A stretch of DNA of 6,483 nt, from NCBI GenBank assembly GCA_020430675.1, contig JAGQJJ010000237.1:1-6483 (forward strand). The letters run 5' to 3'. This DNA is from Myxococcales bacterium (lineage in GTDB: Bacteria; Myxococcota; Bradymonadia; UBA7976; UBA1532). Below, piece after piece: positions 1 through 6,483 of this stretch. Below the pieces are notes generated by a model, which was not told the DNA's origin, searched no databases, and saw nothing but the letters and a program-made list of their open reading frames with translations. Within the stretch, counting starts at the first letter, position 1; each line of letters starts with the position of its first letter. A program made the position numbers and the translations under genes.

Positions 1-735
1 TCGGTCGCGGTGGAGGCCGCCGATGGGGGCGAGATCGTCTGGTGGCGCCGCGAGACCGCCAGCCTCTTCATCGACCGCGGGGCGCCGGAGCCCAGACGGA
101 TCGACGCGGGCGGCGACGCCTGCGCCGACGCCGGCCACACGCTGTTCCACACCGACGCCGGCGCCGGCATCGCCTGCGCCTCGTGCCACCCCGAGGGCGG
201 CGACGACGGCCACGTCTGGCAGTTCGACGACGCGCTGCGGCGCACGCCCTCGCTGCGCGGCGGGCTGATCGGTGCCGCGCCCTACCACTGGGAGGGCGAC
301 CTGCCCGACTTCGGCGCGCTGGTGGAAGAGGTGTTCGAGCACCGCATGGGTGGCCCGTCGCTGCCCGCGGACTGGCGCGACGCCTTCCTCGGCTGGCTCG
401 ACACCTTGGCCGAGCCCGAGGCCGATCTGGGCCTCGACGCGGCGGCGGTGGCGCGCGGCGAGCAGGTCTTCAACGACGAGACCGTCGGCTGCACCGAATG
501 CCATGCCGGCGCGCTGCTCAGCGACCGCAAGGCCCATGATGTGGGCACCGGCGGGCCCTTCATCACGCCGCGCCTCGCCGGCCTCGGGTTGCGAGGCCCG
601 TATTTGCACGACGGTTGCGCGCCGACGCTGGCCGATCGGTTCACCGCCTGCGGCGGCGGCGAAGAGCATGGCCGCACCGCGCATCTCAGCGCCGACCAGC
701 GCGCCGATCTGATCGCCTGGCTGCGGGCGCGCTGA
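1..735 (+). CDS. Diheme cytochrome c, CCP/MauG-like (5' end outside the window)
   Basis: This is the C-terminal 244 residues of a protein whose frame is already open at base 1, so the true start lies upstream and the GTG at base 10 is probably internal. Two haem c attachment motifs are visible: CASCH at visible residues 59-63 (bases 175-189) and CTECH at 164-168 (bases 490-504). Other hallmarks of bacterial cytochrome c peroxidase/MauG proteins are PYHWEGD after the first haem, GPYLHDG after the second, and an ending with the LS-ADQRADLIAWL helix. Family members act in the periplasm, reducing peroxide or carrying out haem-based oxidation. The substrate cannot be read from the sequence, and a non-enzymatic electron-transfer role is possible. 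Part of the N-terminus is missing, so a fused propeller or lipoprotein anchor cannot be excluded. A kelch lipoprotein follows almost without a gap, suggesting co-transcription. Confidence 0.88.
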   Translation, partial: SVAVEAADGGEIVWWRRETASLFIDRGAPEPRRIDAGGDACADAGHTLFHTDAGAGIACASCHPEGGDDGHVWQFDDALRRTPSLRGGLIGAAPYHWEGDLPDFGALVEEVFEHRMGGPSLPADWRDAFLGWLDTLAEPEADLGLDAAAVARGEQVFNDETVGCTECHAGALLSDRKAHDVGTGGPFITPRLAGLGLRGPYLHDGCAPTLADRFTACGGGEEHGRTAHLSADQRADLIAWLRAR

Positions 736-740
736 GCCCG

Positions 741-1856
741 TTGCGCCGGCACCTCGTCGCGGCGGTCCTCGCCGCCTGGCTCGGCGCCTGTGATGACCCC
801 AACGCGACTGGCGAGTCGAGCGATCTGTCCGTCGACGCCATGCTGGATGCCACCATGCCAGAGATGATGGTATCGGATGCCATCGCAGATGCGATGGCGC
901 CTGACGCCATCCCTGATGCCATCCCTGATGCCATGCCCGATGCCATCGCCACCGAGCCCGGCCAGTGGCAGCCCCGCGCCGCGGTGTTGCCGGGCCCGAT
1001 CCAAGAGGTGGCCGTGCTGACCCTCGCTGGCGAGATGTACGTGCTCGGCGGCTTCGACGAGCTGGGCCGCATCGTGCCGCGGGTCAGCGTCTACAACCCC
1101 GACGCCGACGCCTGGCGCGTGGCCGCCGATCTGCCCGTGGCCTTGCATCACGCGAACGCCGCTGTGGTCGACGGGCGCATCTACGTGCTCGGCTTCCTCG
1201 GCCGCGCCTTCGCCGAAGACGGCCGCGGTTTCATCTATGACCCGGCGGCCGATGTCTGGACGCCCGGCCCCGAGATGCCCGCCGGCACCCATCGCGGTGC
1301 GGCGGGCACGGTCGCCATCGGCGCGCGCATCTTTCTGGTCGGCGGCCTCTCCGCGGGCGCGGCGACCTCGCTGGTGCAGGCCTACGACGTCACCGAAGGC
1401 GCCTGGCATCGCCTGCCCGACCTGCCCGGCCCGCCGCGCGACCACCTGGGCGTCGCCGCGCTCGACGGCCGGGTCATCGTCGCCGGCGGACGCGACGGCC
1501 GCATCGCCGGCCACACCGCCCGGGTCGACATCTACGACCCCGCGGCCGATGCCTGGACCGAGGGCGCACCCATGCCCACCTCGCGGGGCGGCATCGCTGC
1601 GGTCGCGTACGATGGGTGGATGTATGTCATTGGCGGCGAAGGCAACGGCGCCTCGCCGGTGGGCGTCTTCGATCAGGTCGAGGCCTACGATCCCATCGCC
1701 GACCGCTGGCAGCGGTTGCCGCCCATGCGCACCCCACGCCATGGCACCGGCGCCGCCGCGCTTGGCGGCTTCATCCATGTGCCCGGCGGCGCCGACGTGC
1801 AGGCGTTTGGCGCGGTCGACACCCATGAGCGTCTGGTGCCATTGCCGCCGCCGTGA
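741..1856 (+). CDS. Kelch-repeat lipoprotein, six-bladed beta-propeller
   Basis: The protein has 371 residues if it starts at TTG 741. This start is chosen because it gives a clean lipoprotein signal peptide: Arg-Arg, then a hydrophobic stretch, then lipobox L-G-A-C with the lipidated Cys at residue 17. A CTG at 732 that overlaps the upstream stop is the alternative; an ATG at 615 lies inside the cytochrome gene and encodes an arginine-rich shadow. No good ribosome-binding site is seen, so translation is probably coupled to the cytochrome. Residues 46-70 are a D-A-I/M-A/P linker. Residues 76-367 hold six kelch repeats. Gly-Gly pairs occur near 103, 201, 249, 298 and 349, but repeat 2 has Gly-Phe (151-152). 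Tyr-x6-Trp pairs occur at 118/125, 166/173, 215/222, 265/272 and 316/323. It is likely a surface or periplasmic binding protein. No galactose oxidase catalytic domain is seen. The ligand is unknown. Confidence 0.85.
   Translation: MRRHLVAAVLAAWLGACDDPNATGESSDLSVDAMLDATMPEMMVSDAIADAMAPDAIPDAIPDAMPDAIATEPGQWQPRAAVLPGPIQEVAVLTLAGEMYVLGGFDELGRIVPRVSVYNPDADAWRVAADLPVALHHANAAVVDGRIYVLGFLGRAFAEDGRGFIYDPAADVWTPGPEMPAGTHRGAAGTVAIGARIFLVGGLSAGAATSLVQAYDVTEGAWHRLPDLPGPPRDHLGVAALDGRVIVAGGRDGRIAGHTARVDIYDPAADAWTEGAPMPTSRGGIAAVAYDGWMYVIGGEGNGASPVGVFDQVEAYDPIADRWQRLPPMRTPRHGTGAAALGGFIHVPGGADVQAFGAVDTHERLVPLPPP
876..950 (+). repeat. 12-bp tandem repeat coding the Asp-Ala-Ile/Met-Pro linker
   Basis: Six near-copies of a 12-base unit (consensus GATGCCATCCCT) encode DAIA, DAMA, DAIP, DAIP, DAMP and DAIA. 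An extra Pro codon at 900-902 separates copies 2 and 3. The repeat sits between the lipidated N-terminus and the propeller, and probably acts as a flexible, acidic, proline-containing tether. Copy number could change by slippage in steps of four residues without breaking the frame. Such Asp/Ala/Pro linkers after a lipobox are common in Myxococcota lipoproteins. Confidence 0.8.
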
Positions 1857-1863
1857 TGGCACC
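1835..1863. terminator. Hairpin over both convergent stop codons (possible terminator)
   Basis: GGTGCCATTGC (1835-1845) pairs with GTGATGGCACC (1853-1863) around a 7-base loop. On the plus-strand RNA this is an 11-bp stem with two G-U wobbles; the outer 8 bp are perfectly complementary on either strand. The stem contains the kelch TGA (1854-1856), and its last base belongs to the toxin TAG (1863-1865). Only 6 bases separate the two stops, so this is the only room for transcription to end. There is no T-tract on either side, so it is not a classical intrinsic terminator. It may instead stabilise 3' ends or slow converging polymerases. Confidence 0.5.
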
Positions 1864-4800
1864 TACAACCCGGCGTTCACCGTCAGGGTGACATTGGGAT
1901 ACCGCTGCCGGAACTGCTCGATGACATACAGGCAAGACGGGCAGCACGGCCGCTCGCTGAACAGCTCGATGCTGCCCTTGGCATGCCGGTTCTCGCCCAG
2001 CTTCTCGGCGATGGCCTCCAGAATGTTGGCCTCGCTGTCATGCAGTCGATCGGTGCCTTCGATCACCTTGGTGGCAAACCGCCGCTGCCCGCTCGGCGGC
2101 GCATGAATGGTGCCCGCTGGCGATTGCTCGCCGCTGACGCCGATGACATGCGGATCGATCTCAACGCCATCGATGTGCACCTTGGCCGTGGCGATGTTCT
2201 GATGCGATCCGATGGTGCCATGCGAGCCGCCGCGCACCTCGGCGACCTCATCCATCTGCCGCAGCGAGTCTTTGAGCCCCTGCACCCGCACCTGCATCAT
2301 CTGATGGCGGACCTCTTGGATGCGCCCGCGCCGCATCTGGTCCACCAGCCGCAGGACCACCTCATCGGGCAGCTTCTCGACCAGCTCGGCCGGCAGGAAC
2401 TGCCCCGGCGTCGCTTTGCCCTGCCCACGCTTGGTCGCCAACGCCGCCAGCTCGCCCTCGCTGAAGAAGAGGTCCGGGTGTTCAAACATGCGTTGGAGCG
2501 CCTCGCGCGCCACCGGCACCGTCAGCTTCTCCTGCACCGGCGGCAGCCCGAACTTCATCGCGTTGAACGTGCTGCGCGCGTTGGCCAGGTCGCGCTCGCT
2601 CAGCGTCTTGACCAGGTTGTTGGCCAGGTTCTCCAGATCCCATTCGATGCCAAAGCTCAGCATGTCCGGCTCGGCCGCCCAGCGCCGCAGCATCGCCGCC
2701 GCGTCGGGCAGGCCGTTCTTCTCCAGCGCCGCCGCGGTCTTCTGCAGCTCGCCTGCCGCGCGCGTCATCACGCTCTCATCGGGCAGCCCACGCAGCGTCT
2801 CGATCAGGCGATTGAGCGGCTCGACCTTGCGCCGCGCGGCCGACGGGTCGAGCTTGCCGGCCAGGATGCCCATCTGATCGGCGTTGAGCTGATTGGCGCC
2901 GTAGAAGTCATTCAGCTCCAGGATCGCCGCCATGCGCTTGCGCGCCGCCTCCTGCGCGACGGGATCCTTCTTGGCCTTCTTGAGCTTCTTCTGCTCCTGA
3001 CCCATCAGCCCGCCCAGATCCTGCGGCGTCTGCTTGAGGGCCTTCGGGTTCTGGATGCTCGGCAGGTCGGCCAGATCGGGCACGTTCTGCACCAGCAGCG
3101 CGCGCCGCAGCTTGTCGAGGTCATGCGGCGCGACGTCGGGGTTGAGCGCCGCCCGCATGTAGACGCTGAGCTGATCGGCGTGCAGCAGATCGGCGCCGAC
3201 CACGCCCTGATCGCGCATCACCCGCCCCAGCCACGCGCGCTGCGTCTCGAGCGCCTGCGCCTCGCGCAGCCCGGCGGTCGCCGCCCCGGTCGCCTCAGCC
3301 GCCGCGTTGGCCTTGCGCGCCGCCGCCAGCTTGCCGCTCAGCGCGTCGAGATGATCCACCCCATCGCTCAGCCGCTTCATGAGCGCCGCGTCGGCGCGCA
3401 GCGCGGCGATGGCCCCGCCCGCGACGCGCTTGCCGCGCGTGACGCGCCCGCTGCGCAGCAACAGCGAGCGCAGCAGCATCATGATCTGGCGCGGCCCCAG
3501 CTTGCGAATCTGCCCGGCGAGCTGCATGGCGCCTTTCGCCCCGCTGACCACGCCGCTCACCGTGCTGACGATCGTCGCCGTCCACCGCCCGGCCAGATAG
3601 CTGTAGCTCGACCAGTCACCGGTCGACAGCCCATGGCCCGCCGCCGCGATCAAGGCATCCCACTCCTTGCCCAGCGCCTTCTGCATGGCATCGATCGCCG
3701 GCCCGGGGTTGGTCACCATCAGATACAGCGCCTCGGCGGTCTCGGCGGGCCGATCGAGCATGTCGAGCGTGCCGATGCCCGACTCGGCGAGCCAGTCGAC
3801 GACGCCCGAGAAGAACGCGCCGCCCATCGTCTCGCGGCTGGGTGCGGTGCCTTCCTTCCAGGCGCCGTGCACCACGCGCATGGCATCGGCCACGCTGCCA
3901 AACACGCCCTTGTCGCCGATCTGCAGCGTGCAGGCATGCCCCGCGACGGTCAGCTCCTTCGAACCGCCGCCCCACGTCGGGTTCTTGCCTTCCCAGAGCA
4001 TGACCCCCGACTTGGCATTGCTCGGGTTGCCATCGCCATCAACGCCCGGCGAATTGCGATCGCCCGGCTGCGTGATGCCCGCTGCCAGGAGCTGATCGCC
4101 CATCAGCCACATCAGCTTCGCGTCGCCGTTGCACCAATGACCAAAGGTGTTCATGGCGCCCGCGTTCAGCAGATGGGTGATCAGCGCCCCGAACTCGCTG
4201 CCCCCCATCGCGCCGAGCACCATCAGCATCAATTTCTGGCCCTGCGCGTCGCCCGCCGACGTGGTGGTGTAGATGCGCTCGACAAATTCCAGACGCCGCT
4301 CGGGGCTGGCCTGGGCGATCTCGCGCGGGTTGAGGTGCGCGATGCCCTCGGTGCCATCACCCTGCGCGGTCTGGGCGATCTTCTCTTCGACCTTGGCCCG
4401 ATCGGCCGCGTCGACCTCGGCGACCCACAGGTCGATCTCATCGGCCGACAGCCGCTCGAAGGTCAGGATGCGCGTGCCCATGACCGGCGGCACGGCGCCG
4501 CTGCCCGAGGCGGCGAGCACCGCGCCGCGCAGCGCCTCGGCATCGGCGCCGCGCAGGTCGCCATGGCAGACGACAGTGTCATAGGCGCTCTGCACGAAGT
4601 CATAGACATACAGCGGCCGGGCGCCCGCCATGCCCGGTACCTCGACCGGCACTGCGTAGGCCGCAAAAGGCACGCCCCGATCGGCGGCGTCGAGGCTCAG
4701 CGAGAGCGCGTTGCCTTCGGCCTGTTGCTGTCGCGCCGCGCGCTCGGCCTGCCAGATGCGCGCCGCTTCATCAAAGGGCGCCGCGGCCGACATGAACTTG

Positions 4801-6122
4801 ATCTGGTCATCGCGCCCGCCGTCGCTGCCCTTGCCATCGCCGATGAGCGGCAGCGGACCGGCCTCGGGCTCGGGCCCGGTGCGCAGGCGCAGGCGCTCGC
4901 CGGGCAGCACCACCCGCGCCCCGCTGCCTACCGGATCCACCGCCGCGAAGCTGCCGCCCCCACCGATCTGCACCAGACCCTTCGCCGCCGTCGCCGCGCC
5001 TCCGACCACCAGCGCCTCGACCAGCGCGGTGACCGTATGGGGCTGAACGCAGAGCAGATCGCCCGTCGCCGGATCGCGCAGCACCGTCACGCCCAGCTCG
5101 ACCGGCGGCGCGTTCTCCGCACCCGGCGCCTGCTCTTGCGCGTCGAGCCCCGCTTCGACCGCCGCGCTCGCCGCCGCGGTGTACTGCGGCGCATAGCTGC
5201 CCTCGCGCTCGGCGTCGGCGCGCAGGCGGGTCATCACCTGCGGCTCGATCCAGCGCGTCAGATGGGCCAGCGCAAAGTCGCGCGCCAGCGCCCGCGTCGA
5301 CTGATCGCCGTGTTCGAGCCACCGATCGGCCAGGTAGTGATGCAGCAGCCAGTCATTGGCCACCGCCTCGCCCGCGTCGTAGAAGGCCCGGAAGTAGTCC
5401 ATCGCCGCCGCAAAGACGGCCAGATTCTGCGTGCGACCGAGCAGATTGGTCACCCGCGGCGCCAGGTCGCCGCAGTGATGCACATGGGCCAGCCCGTGCA
5501 GCGTCTCGACCATCTGCGCGCTGCGCGCGCCGTCGCCGTCGGCGTAGGCATCGAGGTCTCGGTGCGCCTGCTTGTACCAATCTTCGATCTGCGCCGGGCG
5601 GATGACCTCGCGCTGCACCGCAGGCGCCGTCGTCGGCGCCGCGTCGAGCAGCGCTTCGGCCGAGTCGCCCCGCACGACCGCCTCGGCCACCGCGTCGGCG
5701 TGCTGCTCGTGCGCGTCGCCGACCTCGCCGACCTCGCCCTTGCGCGCCACGCCCGGCCGCTGCTGCACCACATGCGCCGCCTCGTGCGCCGCGAGGTGCA
5801 GGTCGGGCGGCTGCGCAAAGGCCAGCGCGCGGCCGGTGGCATACGCCTGCGCACCGAGCGCCTGGGCCGCGACCGCCGCGTCGCCGCCGACATGGGCCGT
5901 CACATCGCCCAAATCGTGATGACCAAACGCCGCCTGCAATCGCGCGGCGTGGGGCAGGGCCTGTCCGGGACCGCCGACGCCGCGCGCTGCCACCCGCAGC
6001 TCGTCGGATTGGCCCGCCGCCGCCAGTCCGAGCGGATCGGCTTCGGTCTCTGCCGCGGACCTGTCTTGCGACTCAACGGCGCGCAGCCCGCGCGCCGCTT
6101 CTGCTTGTTGGCGATCAGTCAT
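1863..6122 (-). CDS. DUF4157 effector with C-terminal BURPS668_1122-like deaminase toxin
   Basis: The product has 1419 residues. The ATG at 6122 is preferred to the in-frame ATG at 6140 because GGGGGA lies six bases before it. Residues 1-50 are polar and look disordered. Residues ~53-145 are DUF4157, with HEAAH at 113-117 followed by VVQQR and an E-Q-H-A-D segment at 139-143. DUF4157 often marks eCIS cargo and may aid loading; protease activity is unproven. Residues ~170-1290 are not recognised: a helical part, a Gly-rich part near 375-415, a Trp/Gly-rich block at 640-760, a weakly hydrophobic segment at 842-872, and a Lys-rich, coiled-coil-like region around 1030-1130. Residues ~1296-1419 resemble the BURPS668_1122 toxin deaminases: an N-I-A-x-A-K-V strand, D-S-E at 1362-1364, then ERPCCPSC at 1389-1396 plus C1397 as the paired Cys, with Y-P-N-V near the end. 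The predicted role is deamination of a base in DNA, RNA or a nucleotide in a target cell. Target and delivery route are inferred. No immunity gene follows. Confidence 0.85.
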   Translation of the reverse strand: MTDRQQAEAARGLRAVESQDRSAAETEADPLGLAAAGQSDELRVAARGVGGPGQALPHAARLQAAFGHHDLGDVTAHVGGDAAVAAQALGAQAYATGRALAFAQPPDLHLAAHEAAHVVQQRPGVARKGEVGEVGDAHEQHADAVAEAVVRGDSAEALLDAAPTTAPAVQREVIRPAQIEDWYKQAHRDLDAYADGDGARSAQMVETLHGLAHVHHCGDLAPRVTNLLGRTQNLAVFAAAMDYFRAFYDAGEAVANDWLLHHYLADRWLEHGDQSTRALARDFALAHLTRWIEPQVMTRLRADAEREGSYAPQYTAAASAAVEAGLDAQEQAPGAENAPPVELGVTVLRDPATGDLLCVQPHTVTALVEALVVGGAATAAKGLVQIGGGGSFAAVDPVGSGARVVLPGERLRLRTGPEPEAGPLPLIGDGKGSDGGRDDQIKFMSAAAPFDEAARIWQAERAARQQQAEGNALSLSLDAADRGVPFAAYAVPVEVPGMAGARPLYVYDFVQSAYDTVVCHGDLRGADAEALRGAVLAASGSGAVPPVMGTRILTFERLSADEIDLWVAEVDAADRAKVEEKIAQTAQGDGTEGIAHLNPREIAQASPERRLEFVERIYTTTSAGDAQGQKLMLMVLGAMGGSEFGALITHLLNAGAMNTFGHWCNGDAKLMWLMGDQLLAAGITQPGDRNSPGVDGDGNPSNAKSGVMLWEGKNPTWGGGSKELTVAGHACTLQIGDKGVFGSVADAMRVVHGAWKEGTAPSRETMGGAFFSGVVDWLAESGIGTLDMLDRPAETAEALYLMVTNPGPAIDAMQKALGKEWDALIAAAGHGLSTGDWSSYSYLAGRWTATIVSTVSGVVSGAKGAMQLAGQIRKLGPRQIMMLLRSLLLRSGRVTRGKRVAGGAIAALRADAALMKRLSDGVDHLDALSGKLAAARKANAAAEATGAATAGLREAQALETQRAWLGRVMRDQGVVGADLLHADQLSVYMRAALNPDVAPHDLDKLRRALLVQNVPDLADLPSIQNPKALKQTPQDLGGLMGQEQKKLKKAKKDPVAQEAARKRMAAILELNDFYGANQLNADQMGILAGKLDPSAARRKVEPLNRLIETLRGLPDESVMTRAAGELQKTAAALEKNGLPDAAAMLRRWAAEPDMLSFGIEWDLENLANNLVKTLSERDLANARSTFNAMKFGLPPVQEKLTVPVAREALQRMFEHPDLFFSEGELAALATKRGQGKATPGQFLPAELVEKLPDEVVLRLVDQMRRGRIQEVRHQMMQVRVQGLKDSLRQMDEVAEVRGGSHGTIGSHQNIATAKVHIDGVEIDPHVIGVSGEQSPAGTIHAPPSGQRRFATKVIEGTDRLHDSEANILEAIAEKLGENRHAKGSIELFSERPCCPSCLYVIEQFRQRYPNVTLTVNAGL

Positions 6123-6128
6123 GGCCGG

Positions 6129-6134
6129 TCCCCC
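6129..6134 (-). promoter_or_regulatory. Ribosome-binding site deciding the toxin start
   Basis: Read on the minus strand, GGGGGA lies six bases before the ATG at 6122-6120, a good distance for a Shine-Dalgarno site. The alternative ATG at 6140-6138 has only an AAGG one base away from it, which is too close. The start giving MTDRQQAEA is therefore preferred. The extra six residues of the longer form would not change any domain. Confidence 0.55.
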
Positions 6135-6211
6135 ACGCATGCCTTCGCGCCGTCTGCCGACGAACGTCCCACTCGAAGATAAAGGATCATGGCGCCTTCT
6201 GCCGCCCTTCG
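6135..6211. other. Non-coding stretch upstream of the toxin
   Basis: This short stretch contains the most A/T-rich patch near the toxin start (about 6173-6190, around GAAGATAAAGGATCAT). The minus-strand reading TATCTT (6181-6176) resembles a weak -10 element, but no convincing -35 lies at the right distance. If the plus-strand frame starting at 6212 is a gene, this would be a divergent promoter region. No riboswitch, operator or other clear element was recognised. Confidence 0.3.
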
Positions 6212-6483
6212 ATGTCTATCGTCGCCATCGGCATCATCTATGGGCCCGGCACCCAGCGTGCGCCGCGTAAGGCGGCCGCGGACGGCTCAGACGGCATGTC
6301 GACGCCGCACAGGCCACCCGCAGGCGGCCCGGACGGCATGTCGACGCCGCGCAGGCCACCCGCAGGCGGCTCGTGTGGCACGTCCATGAGCCGCGATCCG
6401 CCCGCCGGCGGCCCGTGTTGCACGTCCATGCGCCGGGTGGGGGCCGCCCGCGGGCCGGGTGTCCATTGCAACGAGCGCGATGG
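6212..6483 (+). CDS. Hypothetical repeat protein, runs off the window (doubtful)
   Basis: From ATG 6212 a frame stays open for 90 codons to the window edge. It begins [16 protein letters not shown] and then carries four 14-residue repeats of the type [14 protein letters not shown], later becoming Cys-containing (GGPCCTSM). Codons in the first part look genuinely coding: every Ile is ATC and third positions are mostly G or C. Against it: there is no ribosome-binding site, no recognised family, and the composition is Pro/Arg/Gly-rich. The minus strand is also open across the repeats, from the window edge to a TAG at 6240-6238, and shares the same third codon positions, so strand bias cannot settle which is read. 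If the minus frame is real it would be the tail of a gene just upstream of the toxin on the same strand. Function unknown. Confidence 0.3.
   Translation, partial: MSIVAIGIIYGPGTQRAPRKAAADGSDGMSTPHRPPAGGPDGMSTPRRPPAGGSCGTSMSRDPPAGGPCCTSMRRVGAARGPGVHCNERD
6281..6448 (+). repeat. Four 42-bp tandem repeats
   Basis: Four adjacent 42-base units begin at 6281, 6323, 6365 and 6407. Units 1 and 2 differ at 4 of 42 positions and share the core GGCATGTCGACGCCG. Units 2 and 3 differ at about 15 positions. Unit 4 keeps the GGCGGC start and the TGCACGTCCATG-type middle but drifts at its end. The unit length is a multiple of three, so frames survive copy gain or loss: 14 residues per unit on the plus strand, and PPAGG-containing repeats on the minus strand. 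Conservation of the period through strong divergence points to an old protein-coding repeat, not recent slippage. Confidence 0.82.

Noticed and set aside
615..740. ATG 615 as the start of the kelch protein
   Set aside because: It would overlap the cytochrome gene by 121 bases with an Arg-rich leader and bury the lipoprotein signal peptide 42 residues in. TTG 741 gives a normal signal peptide.
282..1862. A 526-codon open frame on the minus strand opposite the cytochrome and kelch genes
   Set aside because: It crosses two genes with clear haem and kelch motifs on the other strand. Its sequence is Gly/Asp/Arg/His-rich and mirrors the repeats of the real genes.
1983..6182. A 1399-codon open frame on the plus strand opposite the whole toxin gene
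   Set aside because: Its first codon position coincides with the toxin's third position, so it is kept open by GC bias. The translation is dominated by Arg, His, Gln and Leu with no recognisable domain, while the minus strand carries clear DUF4157 and deaminase motifs.
6170..6204. A promoter for the toxin gene around the minus-strand TATCTT
   Set aside because: Only a weak -10 resemblance; the bases about 17 further upstream (CGGCAG on the minus strand) do not resemble a -35 element.
6281..6448. CRISPR-like array
   Set aside because: The 42-base units touch each other directly with no spacers, and they preserve a reading frame.
6238..6483. Minus-strand frame with PPAGG repeats as an independent gene
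   Set aside because: It has no start inside the window except a TTG at 6471 without a binding site, and equal claim to the same third positions as the plus frame. It is kept only as an alternative reading of the repeat region.
1..6483. tRNA, rRNA, insertion-sequence ends or a contractile-apparatus gene
   Set aside because: Nothing in the non-coding parts resembles an RNA gene or transposon end, and no sheath, tube, baseplate or AAA+ protein is encoded here.

Overview
The window is very GC-rich, with G or C at most third codon positions. It carries proteins typical of a large-genome, predatory or social deltaproteobacterial lineage. A Myxococcota-like source is the best guess, based on three things: a lipoprotein whose lipobox is followed by an Asp-Ala-Ile/Met-Pro low-complexity linker, a diheme peroxidase-like cytochrome, and a giant DUF4157 protein. 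No taxonomic marker gene is present, so this is an inference.

Layout. Bases 1-735 (+) hold the 3' end of a diheme cytochrome c of the bacterial cytochrome c peroxidase/MauG type. Five bases later, a six-repeat kelch lipoprotein (741-1856, +) begins, probably at a TTG codon. These two look like a small operon of exported proteins. The kelch gene runs head-on into a very large gene on the minus strand (1863-6122, 1419 residues). The two stop codons are only 6 bases apart, and an 11-bp hairpin covers both. Upstream of the large gene (6123-6483) is a short non-coding stretch, then four 42-bp tandem repeats lying in frames that stay open on both strands to the window edge.

The large gene is the centre of interest. 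Its N-terminus is a DUF4157 domain with an intact HEAAH motif, a domain often found on cargo of extracellular contractile injection systems (eCIS). Its last ~120 residues look like a BURPS668_1122-type toxin deaminase, with a DSE helix motif and a C-P-S-C pair. About 1,150 residues of mostly unrecognised sequence lie between. The reading is a delivered nucleic-acid-deaminase toxin. No immunity gene follows it and no injection-apparatus gene is visible, so the delivery assignment rests on the N-terminal domain alone.
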